Positions 23,307 to 31,329 of a DNA stretch of 64,000 nt are shown here, in pieces. Location of the stretch: assembly GCA_038231295.1 (NCBI GenBank), contig JBBRLP010000007.1, forward strand, positions 1-64,000, in the 5' to 3' direction. The stretch comes from JANXLO01 sp038231295. Its GTDB lineage: Bacteria; Armatimonadota; Chthonomonadetes; Chthonomonadales; Chthonomonadaceae. The translations under genes were made by a program, and so were the position numbers. Below the pieces are notes generated by a model. It ran no database searches, had not been told where the DNA came from, and saw only the letters and a program-made list of their open reading frames with translations. Each line of letters begins with the position of its first letter. Position 1 is the first letter of the stretch.

Positions 23307-23750
23307 ATGATCTCCCAAACAGCCGAGTATGGTCTGCGTGCGGTCGCGCATCTGGCCGGATGCGCGGCGGCATCACAGACAACGCAGCAGATTGCCGACC
23401 GAACACTCGTCCCTCTTTCTTACCTCTCGAAAGTCCTCCAGGCGCTGACACGGGCGGGTCTGCTGAAGTCGCAGCGCGGCCTGCACGGCGGCTTCTCCCT
23501 GCTCCGCGACCCGGAGACGCTCACGGTCTACGATGTGGTTCAGGCGGTGGACCCGCTGCGCCGCCTTACTACCTGCCCCCTCGGCCTCGCCATACATGGA
23601 ACGCACCTCTGCCCTCTGCATCGCCGCATAGACGACGCCCTCTGTCTGCTGGAACAGTCGTTCCGCGAATCCACGATAGCGGAACTCCTGCGCGAACCGT
23701 CTTCCAGCATACCCCTCGGCCCACTACCCACAGCCCCGGAAACGGACTGA
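23307..23750 (+). CDS. Rrf2-family regulator, NsrR/IscR-like
   Basis: 147 residues. The N-terminal winged helix (MISQTAEYGLRAVAHLAG, then QQIADRTLVPLSYLSKVLQALTRAGLLKSQRGLHGGF) is standard for Rrf2. Three cysteines, C90, C102 and C113 (TTCPLGLAIHGTHLCPLHRR, ALCLL), could ligate an Fe-S cluster. NsrR and IscR use a cluster with closer cysteine spacing, so the cluster type is uncertain. The genes downstream are a truncated haemoglobin and a reductase, so control by nitric oxide is a reasonable inference. Inverted repeats in the following gap are candidate binding sites. Confidence 0.88.
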   Translation: MISQTAEYGLRAVAHLAGCAAASQTTQQIADRTLVPLSYLSKVLQALTRAGLLKSQRGLHGGFSLLRDPETLTVYDVVQAVDPLRRLTTCPLGLAIHGTHLCPLHRRIDDALCLLEQSFRESTIAELLREPSSSIPLGPLPTAPETD

Positions 23751-23789
23751 AACCGCTGCGTTTTCCAACAGGCGAGGAAATTGCGAAAA

Positions 23790-23844
23790 TTTGTCCTTCA
23801 GGGGAGACAAACGCTTGTCCTTTCCGGTATACTATAATTGGACA
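23790..23844 (+). promoter_or_regulatory. candidate promoter and operator of the haemoglobin gene
   Basis: A good -10 box (TATAAT, 23833-23838) lies in the 168-bp gap before the haemoglobin gene. Two inverted repeats surround it: TTTGTC (23790-23795) with GACAAA (23806-23811), and TGTCC (23816-23820) with GGACA (23840-23844). The -35 box is unclear, which would suit an activator- or repressor-controlled promoter. Binding by the adjacent Rrf2 protein is inference. Confidence 0.45.
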
Positions 23845-23918
23845 TAGTTATCCAGTTTCAATTCAACCGATCTGGCGGACAGTCCGTATGTTTGCCGGAG
23901 GTCTTCAGGAGGATCCGA

Positions 23919-24281
23919 ATGTCTTTATACGAACAGTTGGGTGGAGAGACGGCGGTCAATGCGGCAGTAGACATTTTCTATCGCAAAGTACTGGCGGACG
24001 ACCGCATCAGCGCATTCTTTGAGGATGTGGACATGGAGCGACAGGCAGCATCACAGAAGGCGTTTCTGACGTATGCGTTCGGCGGGCCGAATCACTATTC
24101 CGGCAAAGAAATGCGGGCCGCGCACGCCCATCTCGTTGCACACGGCCTGAACAACGATCATTTTAACGCGGTCGCAGGGCATCTACAGGCAACACTTCAG
24201 GAACTGAACGCGCCGCCCGAACTGATCGCACAGGTCATGGCGATTGCGGCCAGCACCCACGATGACGTTCTTAACCTGTAG
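23919..24281 (+). CDS. glbN: group 1 truncated haemoglobin
   Basis: 120 residues from the ATG at 23919, preceded by AGGAGG; the longer open frame from 23838 is leader. It has the MSLYEQLGGE start, Tyr B10 (Y21 in IFYRKVL), the GG motif before the F helix (AFGGPNHYSG) and the proximal His (H69 in MRAAHAHL). Truncated haemoglobins of this group bind O2 and NO and can convert NO to nitrate. The reductase gene begins 18 bp downstream and would supply electrons. The pair is thus a likely two-protein counterpart of flavohaemoglobin. Confidence 0.93.
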   Translation: MSLYEQLGGETAVNAAVDIFYRKVLADDRISAFFEDVDMERQAASQKAFLTYAFGGPNHYSGKEMRAAHAHLVAHGLNNDHFNAVAGHLQATLQELNAPPELIAQVMAIAASTHDDVLNL

Positions 24282-24299
24282 GCTGCGAAAGGTGAGGCA

Positions 24300-25274
24300 A
24301 TGCCGCTTCTTCATTTTCAGGCACAGTCCTACGAATGTACCGGGAACGAAACCGTCCTGGAGAGTCTGACAAAACAGGGCGTTCCCATTCCCTCCTCCTG
24401 TCGTAGTGGAGTCTGTCAGACCTGCCTGATGCGGGCGGTCAGCGGAGCCGCTCCGGTCGCGGCGCAGGCAGGACTGAAGCCGACCCTCGCCGTGCAGGGC
24501 TATTTCCTGGCCTGTCTGTGCAAACCGCAGCAGGATATGGAGATTGCGCTGGCCGGGGAGGATGTCGCGCCGAGAACCCCGGCGACGGTCGTGGCAAAGC
24601 AACGGCTCAACGCCGACACCCTGCGCCTGTCTCTGCGCTGCCACCACCCATTCGACTACTACGCCGGGCAGTTTGCCCATCTTGTTCGCCCGGACGGTCT
24701 CGTCCGCAGCTACTCACTGGCCTCGCCGCCGGACAAAGCGGGAGGCATCGAGTTCCACGTCCGCCACCTGCACGATGGCGCGATGAGCAACTGGATTCAC
24801 GAAGCGCTGCAACCGGGAGACACCGTTGAGGTCGCTGGCCCCTATGGAAACTGCTTTTATACGCCGGGTGCCGCGGAACGAAACCTGCTGCTGATCGGCA
24901 CCGGCTCCGGGCTTGCGCCGCTCTTCGGCATCGTTACCGATGCGCTCCGGCAGAACCACTTCGGCGCGATTCATCTCTATCACGGCAGCCGAAAGCCGGG
25001 GGGTCTCTATCTCGTGGACGAGCTGAGGCGGCTCGCGGCGGCTCACTCCAATTTCCACTACGTCCCCTGCGTTTCGGCAGAGGCACAGGAGGGATTTCGG
25101 TGCGGTCGCGCAGCGGAAGTCGCTCTGACGGATAGTAAAGAGTTGAAGGGCTCGATCGTCTATCTGTGCGGACATCCAGAAATGGTGAAGGTCACGAAAA
25201 AGCGTGTGTTCCTCGCGGGAGTCTCCATGCGGGACATCTACGCCGATCCGTTCGTCCTTTCGCCGTCCGCTTAA
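24300..25274 (+). CDS. 2Fe-2S ferredoxin / FAD-NAD(P)H oxidoreductase
   Basis: 324 residues in three parts. A plant-type 2Fe-2S domain (about 1-90) has C34, C39, C42 and C72 or C74 (CRSGVCQTC and ACLC). An FAD domain follows with RSYSLASPP. The NAD(P) domain has IGTGSGLAPLFG. The build is that of phenol hydroxylase or benzoate dioxygenase reductases, with the ferredoxin at the N-terminus. Located 18 bp after the truncated haemoglobin, it is best seen as its reductase, delivering electrons from NAD(P)H through FAD and the cluster to haem. A direct assay would be needed to exclude an oxygenase partner elsewhere. Confidence 0.9.
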   Translation: MPLLHFQAQSYECTGNETVLESLTKQGVPIPSSCRSGVCQTCLMRAVSGAAPVAAQAGLKPTLAVQGYFLACLCKPQQDMEIALAGEDVAPRTPATVVAKQRLNADTLRLSLRCHHPFDYYAGQFAHLVRPDGLVRSYSLASPPDKAGGIEFHVRHLHDGAMSNWIHEALQPGDTVEVAGPYGNCFYTPGAAERNLLLIGTGSGLAPLFGIVTDALRQNHFGAIHLYHGSRKPGGLYLVDELRRLAAAHSNFHYVPCVSAEAQEGFRCGRAAEVALTDSKELKGSIVYLCGHPEMVKVTKKRVFLAGVSMRDIYADPFVLSPSA

Positions 25275-25453
25275 AGGAACCAGGTACATTCCTATGTACC
25301 CGGACAACCTCCCGTCCACTCCACAGTCACCAGGAGAATCGGGAGTCTCCGAACCCTGCGTCCGCAGGACGACCGCTTTTTCCAAGCGGGTACGTTCTTG
25401 TACCCGGCAGGTGGACGGGAGTTTTCAACCTCCGGCCACCCGCCAGGCTCCCA
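25275..25453. repeat. palindromic repeat element, family C
   Basis: The gap holds two perfect hairpins, GGTACAT-TCCT-ATGTACC (25283-25300) and CGGGTAC-GTTCTT-GTACCCG (25387-25406). It also has a wider inverted repeat, CTCCCGTCCAC (25309-25319) with GTGGACGGGAG (25411-25421). The end, TTTTCAACCTCCGGCCA, matches the right arm of the element at 27337-27387. It separates two convergent genes and may also stop transcription. Confidence 0.7.
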
Positions 25454-26290
25454 TTACGGTTTTTCGGTGCCGACGGTGGGCAGAGGGACGTTGCCGCTGG
25501 AGAGGATCGTCTTGATGTTGGGCGCGATCTTCTGTACGTACTGGTAGGCGACGACCCTGGGGTTGGTGGCGATGGCCTGCCCTTTGAGGCGGATGGACTC
25601 GGCTTCGCCCTCGGCCAGAATGACCTTGCGCCGTTTTTCCTGCTGCTCCTTCTCCAGAACGTACTGCATTCGCTGCGCGTTCTGCTGGGAGATCTGCTTC
25701 TGAATGATCGCGTTCTGATAGGCGTCGGAGAAGGAGATGGCCCGCAGCAGCACCTCATCTACCTGCACATAATTGTGTGCCAGTTTCTCGCGTAGTCGGG
25801 CCTCCAGGTTGTTCTGGATGGTCTGCCGCTCGGCGGAGTAGACCCGGTCGGCGGGAAACTCCGCGATGGCGATGCGGGTGTGGCTGCGGATTTCGGGGCG
25901 GATGATCTTGCTGATATAGTCCTTCCCGATCTCCTTGTGCAGTCGCCAGACGTTGTTGGGGTCTATGTGGAACCGAACCGAAAGCTCCACGCTGACCTCC
26001 TGCCCGTCGGCAGTCAGGCACCGGATGCTGTCGTCGCCTTTGACCTCCCCCTCCCACGAAGTCTTGCTGATAGAGTAGGTCTGCTGGCGGGCGTCGTAGA
26101 ACTCCGGGCGGTCTACGAAGGGCGTGATGAAGTGGAAGCCTTCGTTCAACTGCGTGGGAATGACCCCGCGCCGCAGACTGAACAGGACGACCCTCTCGCC
26201 CGCCGGAACCACGACATAGGGGCGGAAGACGAAGAAACCGATTACCAGCATCCCCGCCACAATCAGCAGTGTGCGTTTCGAGTGTGTCAT
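25454..26290 (-). CDS. SPFH/prohibitin-domain membrane protein (HflC-like)
   Basis: 278 residues. One N-terminal membrane helix (TLLIVAGMLVIGFFVF) precedes an SPFH domain with VPAGERVVLFSLRRG, GFHFITPFVD and SVELSVRFHIDPNNVWRLHKEIG. A long coiled coil follows (IQKQISQQNAQRMQYVLEKEQQEKRR, with AEGEAESIRLKGQAIA). Family members form ring or cage assemblies at the membrane and, as HflK/HflC, restrain the FtsH protease. The ATG overlaps the stop of the upstream SPFH gene. No ftsH is in the window. Confidence 0.9.
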   Translation of the reverse strand: MTHSKRTLLIVAGMLVIGFFVFRPYVVVPAGERVVLFSLRRGVIPTQLNEGFHFITPFVDRPEFYDARQQTYSISKTSWEGEVKGDDSIRCLTADGQEVSVELSVRFHIDPNNVWRLHKEIGKDYISKIIRPEIRSHTRIAIAEFPADRVYSAERQTIQNNLEARLREKLAHNYVQVDEVLLRAISFSDAYQNAIIQKQISQQNAQRMQYVLEKEQQEKRRKVILAEGEAESIRLKGQAIATNPRVVAYQYVQKIAPNIKTILSSGNVPLPTVGTEKP

Positions 26291-27237
26291 CGTTGTCTCC
26301 CTCCCCGCGTCTCTGCGGCAGGCGAATTCAGGACATCGCCCAGATTGATGATCTCTTTGCCGTCCGTGACCACCACCTTGATGTCCGGCGAGAGCCGTTG
26401 GACATATTCGTACTGGATCAGGCCGGGGTTCCTGGAGAGCGCGTCGGCGGTCTTGCGGATCGCCTCCGCCTCGCCCTGCGCCTGAACTATCTTCTGTTGC
26501 TTCTCCGACTCGGCCCTTTGGAGTTCGTAGACCATCTGCTGCACAGCCTGCTGTGCCACCTGCTTCTGCTCGATAGTCGCCTGAAACTCCTGTGGGAACC
26601 GGATGTCGCGCAGCAGCACCTCATCCAGCACCAGGTAGTTCTGCCGGAACTTCTCCCGTAGTTGGGCCGAGATACCGTCCACAATAGCCTGCCGCTTGCC
26701 GGAATAGACATCTATCACGGGAAATCCGGCGAAGGTCATGCGGGCGATGGAACGGGCCTGTGGCCGCACCACTCGATCCACGAAGTCTGGCCCGATCACT
26801 TTGTGCAGTCGCCAGACGTTATCGGGATCAATGTGGAAGCGGATGGAGAGATCGAGGGAGACGGGCAGACCGTCCGAGGTGAGCGCAGTGAGGGAGTCGT
26901 CAGGAACCTGTTCGCTGTCCCGATTGGACTCGGCAGAGCGGTTCGATTCGCTGCTGCTGCCGCTCATGGTGTAGGTACGGGTCTTGATGTCGTAGCGGGT
27001 AATGCTCCAGACAAAGGGGAGATTGAGATGGAAGCCTTCCGAGAGTTGGTATGGCTGTACCCCGGAGATGTCGCTGAAGATCACCACCCGCTCCCCGGCC
27101 TGCACTACCACAAAGGTCTGACTGAGAACGATCAGCAGTACGATAATTCCCACTACTGCCCCGATGGACCGCCAGGGAATCTGCGGCGCGTGGGCTGTTC
27201 CGACCAGATCAGGCGAAAGTGTGTCGCGTAGTCGCAT
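26287..27237 (-). CDS. SPFH/prohibitin-domain membrane protein (HflK-like)
   Basis: 316 residues, first gene of the SPFH pair. The membrane helix is at about 23-45 (SIGAVVGIIVLLIVLSQTFVVV), then the SPFH core (VQAGERVVIFSDISG, GFHLNLPFVW, SLDLSIRFHIDPDNVWRLHKVIG) and a Gln/Glu-rich coiled coil with AQGEAEAIRKTADAL. A Ser/Asn/Glu-rich insert (GSSSESNRSAESNRDSEQ) lies within the SPFH domain and is absent from its partner. The two proteins are clearly paralogous and probably form a hetero-oligomer at the cytoplasmic membrane. The gene shares an ATGA overlap with the second gene. Confidence 0.9.
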   Translation of the reverse strand: MRLRDTLSPDLVGTAHAPQIPWRSIGAVVGIIVLLIVLSQTFVVVQAGERVVIFSDISGVQPYQLSEGFHLNLPFVWSITRYDIKTRTYTMSGSSSESNRSAESNRDSEQVPDDSLTALTSDGLPVSLDLSIRFHIDPDNVWRLHKVIGPDFVDRVVRPQARSIARMTFAGFPVIDVYSGKRQAIVDGISAQLREKFRQNYLVLDEVLLRDIRFPQEFQATIEQKQVAQQAVQQMVYELQRAESEKQQKIVQAQGEAEAIRKTADALSRNPGLIQYEYVQRLSPDIKVVVTDGKEIINLGDVLNSPAAETRGGRQR

Positions 27238-27336
27238 CCGTCGTTGTCCTCCTTACGATTGCACGCTTACACTTTCTCAAGACGTACCAATTTCGCTGCG
27301 GATACCATGCAAAAAAGCAGGCCAAGGTTTAAGTTC

Positions 27337-27387
27337 GCCGGAGGTTAAAAACCCCCGGAAAATCAGGGCGGGTTTTCAACCCCCGGC
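27337..27387. repeat. palindromic repeat element, family C
   Basis: Two 17-nt arms (GCCGGAGGTTAAAAACC at 27337-27353 and GGTTTTCAACCCCCGGC at 27371-27387) pair at 15 positions. Related sequence occurs at 25420-25437 and 60059-60085. It lies between two minus-strand genes and could form a hairpin in the upstream transcript. Confidence 0.75.
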
Positions 27388-27423
27388 CAAACTGCCAGGC
27401 TTACCGGTGCAGCCGACGGCAGA

Positions 27424-28449
27424 CTACCTAAGCGGCAGAGTCTGGGTCTGCCCGGTGTTGGCGGCGCGGAGACCGGCTTCGAGAATCTCCTGCGCGTCGC
27501 GGCTGGTGGCGGGGGAGCAGAAGCCCTCGATGGCGACTCCGGTTTGCAGGCAATGCAGCAGATATTCCGGCCCGCTGCGGTGCGGGTAGACAGTTGGAGT
27601 GGGGTCTACGCTCTCTTCCGGTTTGCTGGGGCGCTGAATCAGGACTTTGCCGTGATGAATCCCAAGGGAGCCTTCGCTGCCGTAGACGACCGGGTTAGTT
27701 CCCGCGTAGCCGACGGGTTGGGTCCAACTGGCCTCGCAGACGCCGAACGCATGGGCATACTTCGCCATAATCAGGGCATTGTCGTCCGAGGCCGCGTATT
27801 TCGGCTCCGTGCCAAAGCAGCCGCGCATTCCGGTGACGGACTGCGGCAAGCCGAGCAGACGCGCCGCCAGATTGGCCCCATAGCAGCAGTAGTCCATGAG
27901 CGCCCCCGCGCCGTTGATCTCCGGGGTCGTCAGGTCACGCACGAAACTGGGGGCGCAGCCAATCGCCACCGGGCCGTTGTGGGCGCTGCGATAGCGCGTA
28001 TAGCGCAGTTCGCCGATCTCGCCTGCCAGCGCCCGACGCTCGATCTCCTGCCATGCCGCTCCCCATGCCGAAGGCCAGTTGATGAGCAGCAGGGTTCCGG
28101 CCTTCTCCGCCGCAGCCTTCATGCGCTCCGCCTGCGCCAGCGTCGCCGCCATCGGCTTCTCGCTGATAACGTGCAGGCCCTTCGCCGCCGCCGCTTCCAC
28201 GATGTCCGCGCCCTCATTATTGCCGCCCGCCGCCTGCACGATGTCGAGTTCTTCCTGCGCGATCATCTCCTGCCAGGAGTGGTAGAGTTTCGTGACGCCG
28301 AACTTCGCCTTGATCTCCTCCAGCAGATGCGGCTCATCGTCGCCTGCCGCCACGATCTCCACATTGTCCAGCTTTTTCCAGTGGTGCAGTTCGCCCCAGA
28401 CATGGTCATGGGACATACAGGCGATTCCCACGCGATATGTTTTAGCCAA
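27424..28449 (-). CDS. Gfo/Idh/MocA-family oxidoreductase
   Basis: 341 residues. The start codon is TTG at 28449 (read as MAKTYRVGIACMSHDH) with GGAGAG upstream. The N-terminal Rossmann domain holds the VISEKPMA motif, whose Lys is the usual catalytic base, and the C-terminal half is the family's alpha/beta dimerisation domain (LMDYCCYGANLAARLLG). Members oxidise or reduce sugars and inositols with NAD(P). The nucleotide-binding glycines are atypical (GIACMSHDHVW rather than GxGxxG), as in a known Gfo/Idh subgroup. The substrate is unknown. Confidence 0.88.
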   Translation of the reverse strand: MAKTYRVGIACMSHDHVWGELHHWKKLDNVEIVAAGDDEPHLLEEIKAKFGVTKLYHSWQEMIAQEELDIVQAAGGNNEGADIVEAAAAKGLHVISEKPMAATLAQAERMKAAAEKAGTLLLINWPSAWGAAWQEIERRALAGEIGELRYTRYRSAHNGPVAIGCAPSFVRDLTTPEINGAGALMDYCCYGANLAARLLGLPQSVTGMRGCFGTEPKYAASDDNALIMAKYAHAFGVCEASWTQPVGYAGTNPVVYGSEGSLGIHHGKVLIQRPSKPEESVDPTPTVYPHRSGPEYLLHCLQTGVAIEGFCSPATSRDAQEILEAGLRAANTGQTQTLPLR

Positions 28450-28566
28450 AACAGTCTCTCCTTCTCATAGCATGAATGATAGCGGCGGAGACGGAAGCGA
28501 ATTCCGTCTCCGCCTGGTAGGTTCGTGTAAGACAGCGTCTCTCCCTCCTGCTTTTGCAGGGAGGCG

Positions 28567-30366
28567 CTATTCGGAACTGTCGAGGCCGGTGCGGGCGGCG
28601 GAGAGCAGGTCGGTCAGCGTATGGGGGGCAGGGGCGGAGTCGGGATAGGCTTTCTGGAGGGACGGCCAGAGATTCAGATCATCCATGAACGAGAGGTCGA
28701 AGATCATCCAGCCCTGACTGCGTCGGGAACAGGCTTCCAGTGCCCGCAGAAATGTCTCCGGGCGGCGCAGGTAGTCTTGCACGTAGATGCCCGCGTAGAC
28801 GAACGCTCCGCTCGCGACGGCCTGATTGGAAAGGTTGGCGGCGAACTCCACCGTCGCCTGCGGGTTCTGGCCCTGTAGCCGGGCGTCGTCCTCCATCGCG
28901 TTGGGGTAGTAGCAGCCGGTGGATATCCAGTCGAAAAACTGCGCGTAGCCTGTCGCCGGATAGTTCGGCGTGTACCAGGAGTAGCGCAGGCCGTTGCGCG
29001 GGCTGCCCCAGTTGACCCCGACCTCGTAGTAACCGGGATACCAGGAGCCGACATAGGTTCCGAGGACGACTTTCGGCTTGACAGCACGAACGGTGCGGGC
29101 GAGTTCCGCCACGAAGTCGCGAATGGTGCGAGCGCGGAACTCCAGCCAGGGCTTGTAGAGCGGTCCCTGTTTGAGGCTGCCGCCGGGTGTCTCGGGAAAA
29201 GCGAAAACATCCTGCGGCCAGCGGTTGATGCTCGTCGGAAAGGGGGCGCGTGAGCCGTTGCGGGGCTGCCTCTGGAGCCACTGCGCGAAGGCGTCACGGG
29301 TGCGGTCGCTGAAATCGTTGTAGAGGTTGCTGAACCGGCAGCGGTCGAGAACGAAGCCGTCTATGTCGTAGTTGGCGACGATCTCACGGGCCATTTCGAG
29401 TTCGTAGCGGCGGGCTTCCGGGTGCAGGGGATTGACGAAACAGGCCACGCGCTCGCTCGGAGCCTGCGCGATAGGAGTGCGGCCTGTGCGGAGATCGAAG
29501 CGCACTGCCATGCCTGTTCGCAGGTTCTTCGCGGCCCACTCGCGGTCTGCTGGACGGGAGACCGTGACGAGATGCCCGTCTTCGGGCGCGGTCAGCGGGT
29601 CGTCGCCGAGCAGAGCGCTGTCCACCATGCCCGCCACCAGATTGCGCCCGTCCAGCACAATGTTCAACTGCTTGCCGAGCGGTTCGCCGTTGCGGATGCC
29701 CCCCACACTCTCCTTACTCTCCAGCCCGACCAGGCCGTTCGTGCCGTTTCCGCCTAGCACCGCGCTGTCGTCGGAAAGCAGAACGGGTTTGGCGGGGTCG
29801 TCCGGTTCGCCGGGAACGCGGAGGGAGAGACGCGATTCATTCAGGGCAATCATACCGCGATCTACGGTGTAGACCACGCTTTGCCAGTCGGTGTGCTGGT
29901 AGGCGGGGCCGACGCTGAAATACTTATGGCCTTCGCTGAGGACGTTGACCGAAGCGTCCACCTGAAGCCCCGCCTTATGCCCCTCCTCGATAAACGCCGC
30001 CAGGACATCGAAATCGGGCAGCGGATGCCCCTGCCATTCGCGCATGTGCGGCGCGAGTTTGCTGTTGTAGAGGACCAGCCCCGCCAGCGGCTTCACATCC
30101 ACGACCAGGGTATTGATATGCGCGGCCTTGCAGTTCCGCACGATCTCCTGCACCCCGGCGCGAGTGGTGGTATAGTCCACCACAATCTTTTTGTCGCCCT
30201 GTTTGAGGGTGCGGGTGAGGTTGGCAGTGCCGTCAATCCACATCAGCCGCCCCTGTCCCCCCACGCCCGCGCTCAGGTCGCGGGCAATATCGGGCGGGGT
30301 AGCGGAGGCGAGACGTGTGCAGGCAAGGAGGCTCAAAATGACCCCGAAGGAGAGGAGTTTTTTCAT
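28567..30366 (-). CDS. exported GHL10-type (family 10-like) glycosyl hydrolase
   Basis: 599 residues with a signal peptide (MKKLLSFGVILSLLACTRLASA). It matches the glycosyl hydrolase-like 10 barrel: VQEIVRNCKAAHINTLVVDVKPLAGLVLYNS, then DFDVLAAFIEEGHKAGLQVDASVNV, IVANYDIDGFVLDRCRF and VLGTYVGSWYPGYYEVGVNWGSP. Family members act on glycans or peptidoglycan-linked sugars, with few characterised cases. The barrel is interrupted by a domain at about 175-305 that looks like a small beta-rich insert. A 86-residue gene begins just upstream (11-bp gap), so the two form a short operon. Confidence 0.82.
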   Translation of the reverse strand: MKKLLSFGVILSLLACTRLASATPPDIARDLSAGVGGQGRLMWIDGTANLTRTLKQGDKKIVVDYTTTRAGVQEIVRNCKAAHINTLVVDVKPLAGLVLYNSKLAPHMREWQGHPLPDFDVLAAFIEEGHKAGLQVDASVNVLSEGHKYFSVGPAYQHTDWQSVVYTVDRGMIALNESRLSLRVPGEPDDPAKPVLLSDDSAVLGGNGTNGLVGLESKESVGGIRNGEPLGKQLNIVLDGRNLVAGMVDSALLGDDPLTAPEDGHLVTVSRPADREWAAKNLRTGMAVRFDLRTGRTPIAQAPSERVACFVNPLHPEARRYELEMAREIVANYDIDGFVLDRCRFSNLYNDFSDRTRDAFAQWLQRQPRNGSRAPFPTSINRWPQDVFAFPETPGGSLKQGPLYKPWLEFRARTIRDFVAELARTVRAVKPKVVLGTYVGSWYPGYYEVGVNWGSPRNGLRYSWYTPNYPATGYAQFFDWISTGCYYPNAMEDDARLQGQNPQATVEFAANLSNQAVASGAFVYAGIYVQDYLRRPETFLRALEACSRRSQGWMIFDLSFMDDLNLWPSLQKAYPDSAPAPHTLTDLLSAARTGLDSSE

Positions 30367-30376
30367 AGCGGGGATT

Positions 30377-30637
30377 TCAAAGGCTCTCTTCGTAGATATT
30401 TTTCGACATCACGGGGAACGTGCGCTCCCCGTAGACAGGCGAAATATGCGCCTGATTGGTACGGTACTCTTCGTCAATGATAAAGGTAAACGCGTCGGTC
30501 AGACGACAAAACTTCTTGAGTTCCGCCACCTCTTCCGGCGTCTCCGGCACAATCCGCAGCACCACCGCGATGCGGCGGCCCTCGTCGTCTTTAATCACCG
30601 GCTCGCCCGGCCGCATTCCCTCGAACTCCGCTTTCAT
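30377..30637 (-). CDS. small conserved hypothetical protein
   Basis: 86 residues from MKAEFEGMRPGEPVIKDDEGRR at 30637; an upstream ATG at 30664 is possible. The N-terminal half (GEPVIKDDEGRRIAVVLRIVPETPEEVAELKKFC) resembles the beta-hairpin plus helix of small proteins often found beside toxin or nuclease genes, but no partner of that kind is here. It ends 10 bp before the GHL10 gene. No function is assigned. Confidence 0.55.
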   Translation of the reverse strand: MKAEFEGMRPGEPVIKDDEGRRIAVVLRIVPETPEEVAELKKFCRLTDAFTFIIDEEYRTNQAHISPVYGERTFPVMSKNIYEESL

Positions 30638-30879
30638 GGCTCCGTCTCCTCGTCCCTCTTTCACGCAGCGAATCCGATTTGATTATACCTGCAAAACCTG
30701 TGATGGGCGAACCGGATGATCTCTTCTCCTTCAATCCAGAATAAGCTCTTCGTATCTGGCTCGCACTCCTGAGAAGACGCCCTTTATCCGTAGAACGGCT
30801 CTCGCTTTTTGCCGCACATTTTTTAGACCGCTTGCCTGTTTCCGTCTGCCCTATCAGCGGAGACAGGCGGAAATGGCTG

Positions 30880-30885
30880 TATAAT
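30880..30885 (+). promoter_or_regulatory. candidate -10 box upstream of the broken small gene
   Basis: TATAAT lies 42 bp before the ATG at 30927. No convincing -35 box is found at 16-18 bp, so this is weak support for a promoter. The rest of the 262-bp gap (30665-30926) shows nothing recognisable. Confidence 0.3.
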
Positions 30886-30926
30886 GTATCAAAGACAAGC
30901 GCCTGCCGGAAAGGAGCCTTTCGACA

Positions 30927-31198
30927 ATGCCACATCTACGCTTTAGCAGTGAAGAGATCGCGACTCGTGGGGAAGAACTTTACGAACATCAGCTTCGGGG
31001 AAGGTGGAAACCGAGGAGAATATTGGGAAAATCATCTCCATTGACATCGAAACCGGCGAGTATGAGATTGATGCCGATCCAATCGTGACAGGCCGCCGCT
31101 TACAGGCAAAGCATCCAGACGCAGCGATCTATGGCAAGCGCATTGGCTACAATGCTGTATTCGCCATCGGAGGTACGTTGATAAGGATCGCCCAGTGA
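30927..31198 (+). pseudogene. small conserved hypothetical protein, frameshifted
   Basis: An ATG at 30927 with AAGGAG upstream starts MPHLRFSSEEIATRGEELYEHQLR. The frame then changes at CGGGGAAGG (30996-31004). One extra base there would join it to KVETEENIGKIISIDIETGEYEID and on to IRIAQ at 31198, giving about 90 residues. The joined product matches a small protein family common in Cyanobacteria and Chloroflexota, whose function is unknown. Either the gene is broken or a G was missed in the read. The downstream part can also start at a GTG at 31004. Confidence 0.65.
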
Positions 31199-31258
31199 TT
31201 AAGGGACGTATGAACTACAAGGTTCAGGACAGATTGGATTTGCATTGTGCTGCTTTAG

Positions 31259-31293
31259 TTGACAGGAAGAGGCCGCTTCCGCTAAAATAGCGG
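31259..31293 (+). promoter_or_regulatory. sigma-70-type promoter with overlapping palindrome, ABC importer
   Basis: TTGACA (31259-31264) and TAAAAT (31283-31288) are 18 bp apart, close to consensus, 42 bp before the ATP-binding gene. The palindrome CCGCTA-AAA-TAGCGG (31279-31293) covers the -10 box and is a candidate repressor site. No regulator gene is adjacent. Confidence 0.6.
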
Positions 31294-31329
31294 CATCCTG
31301 AGCGAACGGAAAGCCTGTCTCCACTCATC

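Noticed and set aside
28537..28575. hairpin after the GHL10 gene
   Set aside because: The stem has a bulge and mismatches and no T-run follows, so terminator function was not called.
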